From an uncultured Hungatella sp. (GTDB taxonomy: Bacteria; Bacillota; Clostridia; Lachnospirales; Lachnospiraceae), in the NCBI GenBank assembly GCA_949879795.1, contig CATLBR010000004.1, positions 62,001 through 126,000 on the forward strand: a stretch of 64,000 nt of DNA. The letters run 5' to 3'. Below the pieces are notes generated by a model. It did not search any database and had not been told where the DNA came from. It saw nothing but the letters and a program-made list of their open reading frames with translations. How positions within the stretch are numbered: the first letter of the stretch is position 1; every line of letters begins with the position of its first letter. Shown here in pieces: positions 17,584 to 27,152 of the stretch. Both the position numbers and the translations under genes were made by a program.

Positions 17584-18522
17584 TCACATATATTCTTTGG
17601 CAATTCGTATGAATTCTTTGGTGGCCTGAGACATATAATGGCCTTTGTGGTAACCGATTCCCAGGGTGCCGTGGGCTTTGGGGGAATTGAGATGGTAAAA
17701 GCTGGTGTTCATGAAAACAGCGCCCTGCTGTCTGGTGTTTTCCTGGCCAGACATAAACATCTTGGGATAGAACGTGATACCCATCCCCTTCAGGGCCAGT
17801 GCCAGACAGGTCTCGATATTTTCCGTCTCCAGTATGATCTTCGGATCGATCTGGGCTTCCGAGAACATCTCGTCCGCCAGAGTGCGCACCCGGTTGCCGG
17901 GATTGATCAGGAGGAAGGGACACTCTTTCACCAGGGAGAGGTCCGCATTTTCGGAGAGGCGGGATTTCAGATCGTCCAGCTGCCCCGGATAAATCCTTTC
18001 CAGGACAGAGTCAGGGACTGCCAGAAGTATTTCCTCGGCGCAGATGGGGATGGTCTCCACGTTTTCTACTTTGAAGGGCAGCATTCCGATAACCAGATCT
18101 ACGTCCCCGTGGAGCAGACCGGCGTCCAGTTCCGTGGAATTGCCCTCCTTCAAATGGAGGTCGATGTTGGGAAAGCGTTCCTGGTACAGGGGGAGAATCT
18201 GGGGAAGGATTTTGCGCCCCCGGGTGTGGGACATTCCGATGGTGAGCTGTCCCTTGGTGAAATCTTTGATGTCGGCGATCTCCTGGTAAGTCTCCTCACG
18301 CAGTTCCAGCATCTGACGGGCCCGCTTCTGGAGAACCTTTCCCGCGTAAGTCAGGGTCAGAGGCGTTGTGCGGTTGAACAGGGCGACGCCGAATTCCCGC
18401 TCAAGGTTGGAGATGTGGCAGCTTAAGGACTGCTGGGAAATGTACAGTCTCCTGGCGGCTTTGGTGAAATTCAATTCTTCCGAGGCGGCCAGAAAATATT
18501 CCAGATTCAGAAAGTTGATCAT
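17584..18522 (-). CDS. LysR-family transcriptional regulator
   Basis: This 312-residue protein has the LysR winged helix at the N-terminus (LNLEYFLAASEELNFTKAARRLYISQQSLSCHISNLE) and a co-inducer domain from about residue 90 (GQLTIGMSHTRGRKILP). The LysR fold is certain but its target is not. It is divergent from the S1-domain gene, and a perfect 6-bp-arm inverted repeat sits between them. No metabolic gene is adjacent on its own strand, so the ligand cannot be guessed. Confidence 0.93.
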   Translation of the reverse strand: MINFLNLEYFLAASEELNFTKAARRLYISQQSLSCHISNLEREFGVALFNRTTPLTLTYAGKVLQKRARQMLELREETYQEIADIKDFTKGQLTIGMSHTRGRKILPQILPLYQERFPNIDLHLKEGNSTELDAGLLHGDVDLVIGMLPFKVENVETIPICAEEILLAVPDSVLERIYPGQLDDLKSRLSENADLSLVKECPFLLINPGNRVRTLADEMFSEAQIDPKIILETENIETCLALALKGMGITFYPKMFMSGQENTRQQGAVFMNTSFYHLNSPKAHGTLGIGYHKGHYMSQATKEFIRIAKEYM

Positions 18523-18615
18523 GGTACTGTCTCTATACCTCCTAAAAAAGCCCTTGTTTCTGCAAAAGGTTTATTATTATCCAATATAACACATTTTTTT
18601 AAAGAAAACTATAAA

Positions 18616-18632
18616 AATTCTTATGTAGAATT
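18616..18632. promoter_or_regulatory. candidate LysR binding site
   Basis: AATTCT-TATGT-AGAATT is a perfect inverted repeat in the divergent gap between the LysR gene and the S1-domain gene. It contains the T-N11-A core expected of LysR boxes. Location supports autoregulation; this is inferred. Confidence 0.5.
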
Positions 18633-18740
18633 GCGGGATTTTATGGTAAGATATAGGTAAGCCATGAGCAGCGGGGGGATATAACCTGTTCTGCCCCAGG
18701 CCCTGATCAAAAATAGATATGACTACAGGAGGATCAAAAC

Positions 18741-19613
18741 ATGAGCCAGGAATTAACACCCGAGGTAAACAAGACACCAGAAGCGGCCAAGGCCGCCCAG
18801 ATACCGGAGACAGAGACGGCCCAGGCGCCGGAGACTGCAGCGGCAGAAGGAGCGCCGAAGACAGAGACAGCCCGGGAGGCAGAGACGCCCAAGGCGGCCG
18901 GCCCCACGGAAACCATGGAAGATTTCGCCGCGGAGCTGGAAGAGTCCTACAAGGAATTTGACGAGCGCCGTCGTCAGACCTACGTGCCGGAAGAGTCTCC
19001 GGATGCCGAGAAGTGGCAGGAGATCCGCCAGATGCAGGCTGACAAGACTGTGGTGAAGGTGAAGATCAAGGAGATCGTAAAAGGCGGCGCCATCGCGTAT
19101 TTAAATGAACTTCAGGCATTTATCCCCGCCTCCCAGCTGGCTCTGGGATATGTAGAGAAGCTGGAAGAGTGGGTGGGCAAATATATCGAAGCCTACATCA
19201 TCACAGCGGAACCGGAAAAAAAGCGTCTGGTTCTATCGGCAAAAGAGCTTCTGAAGGAGCGCAGGGATGCTGCCCGCAGGGAGAAGATGGCTTCCTACAA
19301 GGCAGGGGATGTGGTGGAAGGAACTGTGGACACCTTGAAAGATTACGGCGCGTTTGTCAATCTGGACGGCGGCGTGTCTGGTCTTCTCCACGTTTCCCAG
19401 ATCAGCAGTCAGCGGATCAAGCACCCCGGCGTGGTTCTGAAGGAAGGCCAGCAGGTCAGAGTAAAGATCCTTTCCGTTGACAACGGCAAGATCAGCCTGA
19501 GCATGAAGGCTCTGGAGAGTCAGGAGCCTCAGGAAGAAGAACATTTTGAGTACAAGAGTACTGGGGAAGTATTTACCGGTCTGGGAGATCTCCTGAAAGA
19601 TCTGAAATTTTAG
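18741..19613 (+). CDS. S1 RNA-binding domain protein
   Basis: The 290-residue protein begins with about 60 residues rich in Ala, Glu, Pro and Thr with no predicted fold. Two S1 OB-folds follow: one diverged (about 103-165) and one canonical (about 190-262, GDVVEGTVDTLKDYGAFVNLDGG...GLLHVSQIS). This is the short S1-like protein of Firmicutes, related to ribosomal protein S1 and YugI/YabR, likely binding mRNA or ribosomes. AGGAGG lies 10 bases before the ATG. It starts a cluster with the alarmone synthetase (23 bases downstream), a link to translation and stringent control. Confidence 0.9.
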   Translation: MSQELTPEVNKTPEAAKAAQIPETETAQAPETAAAEGAPKTETAREAETPKAAGPTETMEDFAAELEESYKEFDERRRQTYVPEESPDAEKWQEIRQMQADKTVVKVKIKEIVKGGAIAYLNELQAFIPASQLALGYVEKLEEWVGKYIEAYIITAEPEKKRLVLSAKELLKERRDAARREKMASYKAGDVVEGTVDTLKDYGAFVNLDGGVSGLLHVSQISSQRIKHPGVVLKEGQQVRVKILSVDNGKISLSMKALESQEPQEEEHFEYKSTGEVFTGLGDLLKDLKF

Positions 19614-19636
19614 ACAGGACCAGGAGGAGGGATAAG

Positions 19637-20296
19637 ATGGATCGTATCCCCAAGACGTATGATCAGCTGGAACAGTGGAATTCACTGATGTTTCTCTACA
19701 GTTCCGCGCTGAAAGAGATCAATGTAAAAATAGAGATCCTGAACAATGAGTTTATACACATTTATAATTACACACCTATTGAACATGTGAAGTCCCGGCT
19801 GAAAACCGCGGAGAGCATTGTGCGGAAGATGAAGCGGCATCACTATGAGGTCACTGTTGACAATATGACGGAGAGGCTCAGCGACATCGCGGGGATCCGA
19901 ATCATCTGTTCATTTACATCAGATATATACCAGATTGCGGACATGATATCCAGACAGAGGGATGTGACGGTGCTGTATATCAAAGACTACATCAAGAATC
20001 CGAAGCCCAACGGGTACAAAAGCTACCATATGGTGGTCACCATCCCCGTATACTTGTCCGACGGACCGGTGGAGACTAAGGTAGAGATCCAGATTCGGAC
20101 GGTGGCCATGGATTTCTGGGCCAGCCTGGAGCACAAGATTTATTACAAATTCGAAGGGGAAGGGCCGGATTATCTGCAGCAGGAACTGAAAGCCTGTGCG
20201 GACATGGTAGATATGCTGGATGCAAAGATGTACTCACTGAACGAGGCGATTTTGGCGTGGAACAGCCAGAGAGAACAGAGAGGGACGGCAGGATGA
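19637..20296 (+). CDS. small alarmone synthetase (RelQ/SasB family)
   Basis: This 219-residue enzyme makes (p)ppGpp from ATP and GTP or GDP. It is a stand-alone RelA/SpoT synthetase domain without the hydrolase. Visible motifs are RLSDIAGIRIIC (about 75-86), the NPKPNGYKSYH substrate loop (about 116-126), and VEIQIRT-MDFWASLEHK (about 148-166). The length and the C-terminal helix match RelQ, which forms allosteric tetramers. It overlaps the next gene by an ATGA, so the two are translationally coupled. The start follows AGGAGGAGGG. Confidence 0.95.
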   Translation: MDRIPKTYDQLEQWNSLMFLYSSALKEINVKIEILNNEFIHIYNYTPIEHVKSRLKTAESIVRKMKRHHYEVTVDNMTERLSDIAGIRIICSFTSDIYQIADMISRQRDVTVLYIKDYIKNPKPNGYKSYHMVVTIPVYLSDGPVETKVEIQIRTVAMDFWASLEHKIYYKFEGEGPDYLQQELKACADMVDMLDAKMYSLNEAILAWNSQREQRGTAG

Positions 20297-22089
20297 GGGC
20301 CTTATTGAGAGAGACGGGTCAGATCATCTGGTTCAATATGAAAAATCTGTTGCTATTTCTTTTGGGATACCGGCTGACGGCGGCGGCAGTCTATCTGCAG
20401 CTGCTCAACGCCGGTATACGGTTTTCTCTGGGGAAGGCGGGATACAGTTATCTGACACTGGAAAATGCCTGGAAGGTATTCGCAGGTCCGTGGACGGTTC
20501 CCGTCTTTTTTGTGCTGTCCGCAGTGGGGCTTTTGTTTCTCATGGTGGAGGCGGGAGGCCTTGTGGCCGCCTATTCTGGGGCTATGTACTCCCTCAGGAT
20601 ATCGGCGCCCCAGATGTTCATCCAGGGGATCCGCGGCGCCGTCCAACAGCTGGAGCGGAAAAATTTTCGGCTCTTTTTTGTCGTCCTGGCAGATTTTCTT
20701 CTGATGAATCTGCTTTATCTCTATCGAACCCTGACCCATGTAAAACCTCTCAACTTTGTCATGGAGGAGATGTCTCGATATCCCCTTGCATGGGCGGCGG
20801 CAGCCCTGGCAGTTTTGATCTGCGTGGCAGCCGTGATTCCCACATATTTCACGATCCACCAGTGTATGATCGAGCAGAAATTTTACAGTGACGGCAGGAG
20901 GGGGAGCATGGAGCTGCTGAGAGGCAGATACATGAGAACCGTCTTCAGGGTGGTGTGCCTTCAGATTCTGATCGTGGCGGCAGCGGTGGCGGCGTATCTG
21001 CTTTTTGTCGTCACTGCGGCAGTGTTTGCCGTCCTTTTTGTCCGCAGAGAGCTGGAATTTGCTTTTCTCATACGGGCTGCGGACTGGATGGAATGGATTG
21101 TCATGGGGCTGGGGGGAATGGCGGCAAGTCTTCTGTTCTTTGCCGACGTGACGGTACGGTATTATGAATACGGAAAAAGCAAGCTGGAGAAACGGCATTT
21201 TTTTTACTCCGGTACGGCGATAGTCAGCCGAAGGAACGGGCTGGCGGTGCTGGCAGCGTTCGGCGTCATCGGAGGCCTGGGGCTTATAGACGCCGCGGTT
21301 AACGGAACTTTCCTCTTGAACTCCGTGGTGGTGCAGACGGAGATCACCGCTCACAGGGGAAGTTCGGCGTCGGCGCCGGAGAACACCATGGCGGCGGTGA
21401 CGGCAGCCGTGGAGGAGATGGCAGACTGGGCGGAGATCGATGTCCAGGAGACGGCGGACGGGGTGGTGATACTGTGTCATGACACCAGTCTGCTGCGGGT
21501 AGCAGGCGTGAAGAAAGATGTAAAAAGCATGACATTTGAGGAATTGAGGGCTTTGGATGTGGGTTCCTGGTTTTCGGAAGAGTTCGCAGGGGAGAGAGTG
21601 CCGTCTCTTGAGGCGGTGATGGAGTATGCCAAGGGGCGTCTGAAGCTGAATATCGAGATCAAGTATTCCGGCATGGGCAGTATGCTGCCGGATAAAGTGA
21701 GGGAGCTGGTGGAAGATTATGAGATGGAGGATCAGTGTATTGTCAGCTGTACCAACTTAAACTATCTCAGACGGATCAAGAAAGAGAATCCCCGGATCAA
21801 GACAGGATATATCATCCCGGCGGCTTTCGGAAATTACTATATGGATGAGGATGTGGATGTCATAAGCATCCGCTCCGGGTTTGTCACGGAAAAGCTGGTG
21901 ACGGCGGCGCACGAGGCTGGAAAAAGTGTTCACGCGTGGACGGTGAACGAGAAAATAGAGCTGGAGCGCATGCGTGTGCTGACTGTGGACAACGTGATCA
22001 CCGACAGCCCTGCCCTGGCCAGGGAGATTCTGTACAGGGAGGAGGCTACAGAAAACCTGATAGAGTATCTGACCATGATACTGCGGTGA
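20293..22089 (+). CDS. membrane glycerophosphodiester phosphodiesterase
   Basis: The ATG at 20293 overlaps the previous stop and gives 598 residues. Residues 1-330 contain six to eight hydrophobic segments, the GPDPase membrane domain. The catalytic GDPD domain follows from about 345: [31 protein letters not shown] and the later [10 protein letters not shown] region. Such enzymes release glycerol-3-phosphate from glycerophosphodiesters or from lipoteichoic-acid-type polymers. The active site should face outward, though topology is inferred. Coupling with an alarmone synthetase is a feature of the neighbourhood, not a known functional partnership. Confidence 0.93.
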   Translation: MRALLRETGQIIWFNMKNLLLFLLGYRLTAAAVYLQLLNAGIRFSLGKAGYSYLTLENAWKVFAGPWTVPVFFVLSAVGLLFLMVEAGGLVAAYSGAMYSLRISAPQMFIQGIRGAVQQLERKNFRLFFVVLADFLLMNLLYLYRTLTHVKPLNFVMEEMSRYPLAWAAAALAVLICVAAVIPTYFTIHQCMIEQKFYSDGRRGSMELLRGRYMRTVFRVVCLQILIVAAAVAAYLLFVVTAAVFAVLFVRRELEFAFLIRAADWMEWIVMGLGGMAASLLFFADVTVRYYEYGKSKLEKRHFFYSGTAIVSRRNGLAVLAAFGVIGGLGLIDAAVNGTFLLNSVVVQTEITAHRGSSASAPENTMAAVTAAVEEMADWAEIDVQETADGVVILCHDTSLLRVAGVKKDVKSMTFEELRALDVGSWFSEEFAGERVPSLEAVMEYAKGRLKLNIEIKYSGMGSMLPDKVRELVEDYEMEDQCIVSCTNLNYLRRIKKENPRIKTGYIIPAAFGNYYMDEDVDVISIRSGFVTEKLVTAAHEAGKSVHAWTVNEKIELERMRVLTVDNVITDSPALAREILYREEATENLIEYLTMILR

Positions 22090-22171
22090 GGGCAGAATCC
22101 ATGGCGCAGGCGATATGGACGCGGCGCGGCAGGCTCAAGAAATATATGGGGAACAGAGGAGGAATGCAACA

Positions 22172-22627
22172 ATGAAGATCGTACTTCAGAGAGTGGAGGA
22201 GGCCAGCGTGTCTGTGGACGGAAACGTGACAGGGGCCATAGGAAAAGGATTTATGGTACTTTTGGGGGCGGAGGAAGAGGACACGGAAGAGATCACCGAC
22301 AAGATGGTGGACAAGATGTGCAAATTGAGAATCTTTCCTGACAGGGAGGGAAAAACCAACCTGTCCCTGGCGGATGTGGGAGGGGAATTGCTGGTGGTGA
22401 GTCAGTTCACCCTGTACGCCGACTGCAGAAAGGGCAACCGCCCCAGCTTTGTCAGGGCAGGGAATCCTGAGAAGGCCAGGCATCTGTATGAGCACGCCCT
22501 GGCCAGGTGCAGGCTCCATGTGGAGAAGGTGGAGCAGGGGATTTTCGGCGCTGAGATGAAAGTGTCCCTGATCAATGACGGACCGTTCACCCTTGTTTTG
22601 GACAGCAGGGAACTTAATTTTTTGTGA
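22172..22627 (+). CDS. dtd: D-aminoacyl-tRNA deacylase
   Basis: Dtd hydrolyses D-amino acids mis-attached to tRNA. The ATG at 22172 with AGGAGG upstream gives 151 residues, the standard length. Family signatures are visible: [17 protein letters not shown] at the start, [17 protein letters not shown] around 79-95 and the C-terminal [11 protein letters not shown], corresponding to the Gly-cisPro and active-site Thr regions. It lies 82 bases after the glycerophosphodiesterase gene and is probably the last gene of that transcript. Confidence 0.96.
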   Translation: MKIVLQRVEEASVSVDGNVTGAIGKGFMVLLGAEEEDTEEITDKMVDKMCKLRIFPDREGKTNLSLADVGGELLVVSQFTLYADCRKGNRPSFVRAGNPEKARHLYEHALARCRLHVEKVEQGIFGAEMKVSLINDGPFTLVLDSRELNFL

Positions 22628-22662
22628 ATTTTCAGGAAAGGCTTTTTTTTAAAAGTGAGATG

Positions 22663-22671
22663 TGCTATACT
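22663..22671 (+). promoter_or_regulatory. extended -10 promoter before the trigger-factor-like lipoprotein
   Basis: TGCTATACT is an extended -10 element (TGn plus TATACT, 22666-22671). No good -35 is seen 17 bases upstream (only a T run). A short GGCCC...GGGCC hairpin follows in the leader before the start codon at 22742. Confidence 0.5.
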
Positions 22672-22741
22672 CAGACACAGGCCCTTTTTGGGGGCCGGGA
22701 GGAGTAAAGCGGCTCAATTTTAGAAAGAAAAGGAAGATACG

Positions 22742-23860
22742 ATGAAAAAAAGCGTAAAAGTTCTCATGTGCAGCCTGGCGGCTGTGATGATGGTATCAGG
22801 ATGCTCAAAAAAGACAGATTCTACGGCGGACACCACGGCCGGGGAGACGACAGCAGCCACACAGGCGGCAGAGACCACCAGTGCGGCACAATCCCAGACA
22901 GGGGACGGTTCGGATGTCCCCGTAGATTGGGGCAAGGTGGAGAAGCTGGGCAATTATAAAGGTGTGGTGTACACACCTCTGTCCACGGAGATCACTGACG
23001 AGGAGGTGGAGTATCAGATTCAGTCTTTGCTGGCTGCCAACCCGGAGTTCAGAGAAGTGGACCGGCCGGCAGAGGAAGGCGACATCGTCAATATCGACTA
23101 TGTGGGAAAGAAAGACGGAGTGGCTTTTGACGGCGGGACAGGCAGCGGGTATGACCTGACTCTGGGATCCGGACAGTTTATTGACGGCTTTGAGGATGGG
23201 CTTATCGGAACCTCCGCCGGCGACAAGGTGAACCTGGATCTGACATTTCCGGAGCAGTACCACAGCGAGGAGCTGGCGGGACAGGCAGTGGTGTTTGAGG
23301 TGACGGTAAACAGTGTCAAGGAGTCGGTGGAGGCCCAGCTCAACGACGAATTTATAGCGGCAAACACAGACTCGGCTACGGTGGATGAGTACCGCAAGTC
23401 CGTGAGAGAAGAGCTGGAGGAGATGGCCCGGATAGACGCGGAGAATCAGAAGATGTCCGACGTGTTTACGAAGGTGGTGGAGGACAGCCAGGTCACCGTT
23501 CCGGAAGAGTCTGTCCAGATCGCCTACGAGCAGCAGAGGTCTTACTATGAGCAGCAGGTTCAGATGTTCGGCATGGATCTGGAGACATGGCTTGGGTATT
23601 ATGGAACGGACATGGAGACCTTTGAGAGCGATCTGAGGGAGCAGGCGGAGGAGGTCTGCAAGAGCAACGCGGTGATTATGGCTATCGCCCAGGCGGAGAA
23701 CATAACCGTGGAGGATGAGGACAGAGAGCAGCTGGCTGCGGATTACGGTTATCCGGATGTGGAGACTATGATCGGGGATGCCGGCGAGGACGCTGTAAAC
23801 GAGAGAATTCTGGGAGAAAAGGTTATACAGTTCATTGCAGACAACGCAGTGGAAGGATAA
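22742..23860 (+). CDS. trigger-factor-like lipoprotein with FKBP domain
   Basis: The 372-residue protein has a lipoprotein signal ending VSGC (Cys about residue 21), a Thr/Ala-rich linker to about 55, and the trigger-factor order without the ribosome-binding domain: an FKBP-type peptidyl-prolyl isomerase domain (about 90-195; GDIVNIDYVGKKDG, GSGQFIDGFEDGLIG) and the helical Tig C-terminal domain. It should be anchored on the outer face of the membrane and act as a secretion foldase, like PrsA but with a trigger-factor architecture. This arrangement is found in Lachnospiraceae. The next gene follows by 8 bases. Confidence 0.9.
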   Translation: MKKSVKVLMCSLAAVMMVSGCSKKTDSTADTTAGETTAATQAAETTSAAQSQTGDGSDVPVDWGKVEKLGNYKGVVYTPLSTEITDEEVEYQIQSLLAANPEFREVDRPAEEGDIVNIDYVGKKDGVAFDGGTGSGYDLTLGSGQFIDGFEDGLIGTSAGDKVNLDLTFPEQYHSEELAGQAVVFEVTVNSVKESVEAQLNDEFIAANTDSATVDEYRKSVREELEEMARIDAENQKMSDVFTKVVEDSQVTVPEESVQIAYEQQRSYYEQQVQMFGMDLETWLGYYGTDMETFESDLREQAEEVCKSNAVIMAIAQAENITVEDEDREQLAADYGYPDVETMIGDAGEDAVNERILGEKVIQFIADNAVEG

Positions 23861-23868
23861 AGACGAAT

Positions 23869-24660
23869 ATGGGCAGGAAAGCATTGTTTTTTGACGTGGA
23901 CGGCACATTGTTCAGCGAGACCGAGCGGATAGTGCCGGAGAGCGCTAAAAGAGCTCTTGCAAAGACCAGAAAGAAAGGCAATCTGGTGTTTATCAACTCG
24001 GGGAGGGTTTTGAGCAATCTGGGTCCCGTCATGAAGCTGGTGGAGGCAGACGGGTATCTGTGCGGCTGCGGCACCTATGTACAGGTGGCGGGGGAGGAAC
24101 TCTACCGCTGCCGGATCCCCCATGAACGGGGAATCGCCGTGAAGAAAGCCATCGTAAAGTATGGTCTGGACGGGGTGCTGGAGGGAATCGAGAACTGCTA
24201 TTTTCAAAAGGGAGATTCCCCCATGGAGCAGGTCAGAGTGCTGAAAGGTCATATGCAGCGGGGAGGCCACTGCAGTCCCTATGGCTGGGAAGAAGACTGT
24301 TATGATTTTGACAAGTTTTGCGTCATCGCCGACGAACACAGCGACCGGCAGGGACTGTTTGACTTTCTGGAGCAGGATTTCCAGGTGATCGACCGGGGCG
24401 ATGATTTTTATGAGTGTGTGCCCAGAGGCCACAGCAAGGCTACGGCTATTCAGCTGGTACTGGAAAAAATGGGAATCGGTCTGGAGGATGCCTGGGTATT
24501 CGGAGACAGCAGCAACGACCTGGATATGTTTCAGTATGTTCCAAACTCGGTACTCATGGGGAAGCATGACAAGATTCTGGAACAGTATGCTGCCTTTGTG
24601 ACCAAAACCGTGGAAGATGACGGAATAGAATATGCCATGAAAAACCTGGGACTTTTATAG
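23869..24660 (+). CDS. HAD superfamily hydrolase, Cof type
   Basis: The 263-residue protein has the HAD nucleophile motif DVDGTLF (D9 and D11), motif II at IFINSGR (about 43-49), and the C-terminal VFGDSSNDLDMF motif (about 203-214) that binds magnesium. The type-IIB cap lies between. These enzymes dephosphorylate sugar phosphates, nucleotides or flavin intermediates; the substrate is not inferable here. It is probably co-transcribed with the lipoprotein gene upstream and ends at a terminator that overlaps its stop codon. Confidence 0.92.
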   Translation: MGRKALFFDVDGTLFSETERIVPESAKRALAKTRKKGNLVFINSGRVLSNLGPVMKLVEADGYLCGCGTYVQVAGEELYRCRIPHERGIAVKKAIVKYGLDGVLEGIENCYFQKGDSPMEQVRVLKGHMQRGGHCSPYGWEEDCYDFDKFCVIADEHSDRQGLFDFLEQDFQVIDRGDDFYECVPRGHSKATAIQLVLEKMGIGLEDAWVFGDSSNDLDMFQYVPNSVLMGKHDKILEQYAAFVTKTVEDDGIEYAMKNLGLL

Positions 24661-24672
24661 GCCCCGGGTTTT
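24642..24672 (+). terminator. terminator overlapping the HAD stop codon
   Basis: AAACCTGGG (24642-24650) pairs with CCCGGGTTT (24663-24671), nine pairs including one G-T, followed by a short T run. The stop codon lies in the loop. Confidence 0.65.
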
Positions 24673-24729
24673 CCTTTATACGGAGTACCCTCTTGTCACA
24701 GGGGGAAGAACAGGAAAGGGATCAGATAT

Positions 24730-26112
24730 ATGGGTTTTTCATTGGAAGTGAATGTTTCAGTTATTACTGTATTTCTGCAGGGGCTTTTGAGCTTTTTCTC
24801 CCCCTGTGTTCTGCCGATTCTGCCGTTGTATATCGGCTATCTGTCCGGCGGAACGGGGGTGAGGGGGCAAGACGGGCAGATTTTTTACAGAAGAAGGAAG
24901 GTGATGGTCCACACAGCCTGCTTTGTTGTGGGAATCAGTTTCGCCTTTTTTGTGCTGGGGCTGGGGGTCTCGGCCCTGGGCAGTTTTTTCCGATCCGGTC
25001 AGACGGCGTTCGCCAGGGTGGGGGGCGTCCTGATCCTGGTGTTTGGGTTGTATGAGCTGGGACTTTTCGGGCAGCCGGAGATCCTGGGAAAAGAGCGGAG
25101 GCTGCATCTGCCTTTGGACAGGCTGGCCATGTCGCCCTGGACCGCTCTTTTAATGGGCTTTACCTTCAGCTTCGCCTGGACTCCCTGTGTGGGGCCCGCC
25201 CTGGCCAGCGTGCTTTTGATGGCGGCGGCAGCGTCCTCACGGACCGTTGGCTTTCTCTATATAGGCGTGTACACACTGGGGTTCGTGCTGCCGTTTATGG
25301 CGGCCGGTCTGTTTACCACATCCCTGCTGCAGCTGTTTAAAAAGCACATGGGGGTGGTAAGGTATACAGTGAAGCTGGGAGGTGCTCTCCTGGTTGTTTT
25401 GGGACTTCTCATGGTGACGGGAAAGATGAATGAGGTCAGCGGGTATCTGTCGCAGCTGTCCGCGCCCGGGGTGGAGACACCTGAGGAAGGCAGGGGAGAG
25501 GGCCGGGAAGGCGGTTTTGAGGATGGAAATTCAGGTCAGGAGGACACTCCGGAGGTGGGGAACACAGACCTGCAGGAGAGTCCGGAGGATGAGAAGAGAA
25601 ACCAGCCGGTAAATCCGGGAGATGAGTCCGGAGGTCAGGATGAGCAGGAGAATCAGGACGAAAAGGTAGGGGCTCCGGATTTTGAACTGGAAGATCAGTT
25701 CGGTCAGGTTCATCGATTGTCGGACTATAAAGGAAAGACGGTGTTTTTAAATTTCTGGGCCACCTGGTGTCCGCCGTGCCGCGCGGAGATGCCGGATATA
25801 CAGAGGCTCTATGAAGAATACGGCACCGAGGGAGATGAGGCCCTGATCGTCCTGGGAGTGGCGGGTCCCGATATGGGAAATGAGAAATCACAGGAGGAGA
25901 TCGGGGCGTTTCTGGAGGAGAACGGCTATACCTATCCGGTGGTTATGGATACCACGGGAGAACTGTTTGAGACTTACGGGATCTATGCGTTTCCAACCAC
26001 ATTTATGATCGACAGAGAAGGCAATGTGTTTGGATATGCGTCGGGACAGCTTTCCTATGATATGATGCAGGATATTATCACACAGACTATGGAGGGGAAG
26101 AGGCGGCAGTGA
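24730..26112 (+). CDS. CcdA-TlpA fusion, thiol-disulfide redox protein
   Basis: The 460-residue protein joins two usually separate proteins. Residues 1-235 are a CcdA/DsbD-type membrane domain with six hydrophobic segments; FFSPCVLPILPLY and SFAWTPCVGPAL hold the two membrane cysteines that carry electrons outward. Residues 240-310 are an acidic Glu/Pro/Gly/Asn linker. Residues 313-460 are a TlpA/ResA-type thioredoxin with W346-C347-P-P-C350. It should pass reductant from cytoplasmic thioredoxin to an extracytoplasmic partner in one chain. No cytochrome c gene is near. Its TGA overlaps the GTG start of the zinc-binding lipoprotein, so expression is coupled to zinc import. Confidence 0.94.
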   Translation: MGFSLEVNVSVITVFLQGLLSFFSPCVLPILPLYIGYLSGGTGVRGQDGQIFYRRRKVMVHTACFVVGISFAFFVLGLGVSALGSFFRSGQTAFARVGGVLILVFGLYELGLFGQPEILGKERRLHLPLDRLAMSPWTALLMGFTFSFAWTPCVGPALASVLLMAAAASSRTVGFLYIGVYTLGFVLPFMAAGLFTTSLLQLFKKHMGVVRYTVKLGGALLVVLGLLMVTGKMNEVSGYLSQLSAPGVETPEEGRGEGREGGFEDGNSGQEDTPEVGNTDLQESPEDEKRNQPVNPGDESGGQDEQENQDEKVGAPDFELEDQFGQVHRLSDYKGKTVFLNFWATWCPPCRAEMPDIQRLYEEYGTEGDEALIVLGVAGPDMGNEKSQEEIGAFLEENGYTYPVVMDTTGELFETYGIYAFPTTFMIDREGNVFGYASGQLSYDMMQDIITQTMEGKRRQ

Positions 26113-27152
26113 AGAGACAGCTGGCAGGAAAATGTCTGGCGGTGTGGACAGCGGCGGCGCTGTTTATGGCAGGCTGCGGACAGAGCGGAAAAACAGACGG
26201 AGCGAAGACAGGAGACACCGGGGCAGAGAGTCAGAAGCTGAAAGTGGCAGCGACATTGTTTCCCTATTACGATTTCGCGAGACAGATCGGAGGAGATGTG
26301 ATAGACTTGGAATTGATTATTCCTGCGGGGATGGACAGCCATTCCTTCGAGCCCACCCCTGCGGATATGAAGAAGCTCCAGGAAGCAGACGTGGTGCTCT
26401 GCAACGGCGGAGCCATGGAACACTGGGTCAGCGAGGTGATGGAGGCGCTGGACAGCCGGTCCGCCGCCGTAGTGGTTATGATGGACCACACGGATGTATT
26501 TGAAGAAGAACTGGTGGAGGGCATGGAGGAAGCCGATCCCGGCCATGAACATGGCGGCAGCGGCCATGAGAACACTTATGAGCGTGATGGCAGCCAGGTT
26601 TATATCCATAATCACGAGCCAGAATATGACGAGCACATCTGGACATCGCCGGTAAATGCCATGAAGTTTGTCCAGGTCATCGCAGACACTCTGTCCCGAA
26701 AGGACCCGTCTCACCGCAGCGTGTATGAGAACGGCAGGGACAGATATATGGAGGAGCTGCAAAAGCTCCACGAGGGGTTTGCCAGGGTGGCGGAGGAGAG
26801 AAAGCGGAACACCATCGTCATAGGGGACAAATTTCCCTTCCGATATCTGGCTGAGGAGTACGGGTTTGAGTATCGGGCCGCCTTTTCAGGGTGCAGCGCG
26901 GACACGGAACCGGCAGCCAGAACCATCGCCTATCTCATCGACAGGGTAAGGCAGGAACAGATTCCGGTGGTCTATTACCTGGAACTTGGCAGTCACAGAG
27001 TCTCGGAGATCATCGGTGAGGAGACGGGGGCAGAGCCTATGCTTCTCCACTCCTGCCACAATGTGACAAGAAAGGAACTGGAAAGCGGTGTCACTTATGT
27101 GGAACTGATGAGGCAGAATATTGAAAATTTGAGAAAAGGATTAGATGAATGA
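26109..27152 (+). CDS. znuA: zinc/manganese ABC transporter substrate-binding lipoprotein
   Basis: This 347-residue lipoprotein (signal ending FMAGC) belongs to the cluster-9 metal-binding family (ZnuA/AdcA/TroA). Metal ligands expected from the family are the His in GMDSHSFEPTP (about 75), a His in the DEHIWTSPVNA segment (about 178) and later His and Asp/Glu residues. A His-rich loop (HEHGGSGHENTY, about 145) is typical of zinc-specific members. The GTG start overlaps the previous TGA. It delivers metal to the ZnuB/ZnuC pair that follows with ATGA and GTG-TGA overlaps. Zinc over manganese is inferred from the His loop. Confidence 0.93.
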   Translation: MKRQLAGKCLAVWTAAALFMAGCGQSGKTDGAKTGDTGAESQKLKVAATLFPYYDFARQIGGDVIDLELIIPAGMDSHSFEPTPADMKKLQEADVVLCNGGAMEHWVSEVMEALDSRSAAVVVMMDHTDVFEEELVEGMEEADPGHEHGGSGHENTYERDGSQVYIHNHEPEYDEHIWTSPVNAMKFVQVIADTLSRKDPSHRSVYENGRDRYMEELQKLHEGFARVAEERKRNTIVIGDKFPFRYLAEEYGFEYRAAFSGCSADTEPAARTIAYLIDRVRQEQIPVVYYLELGSHRVSEIIGEETGAEPMLLHSCHNVTRKELESGVTYVELMRQNIENLRKGLDE

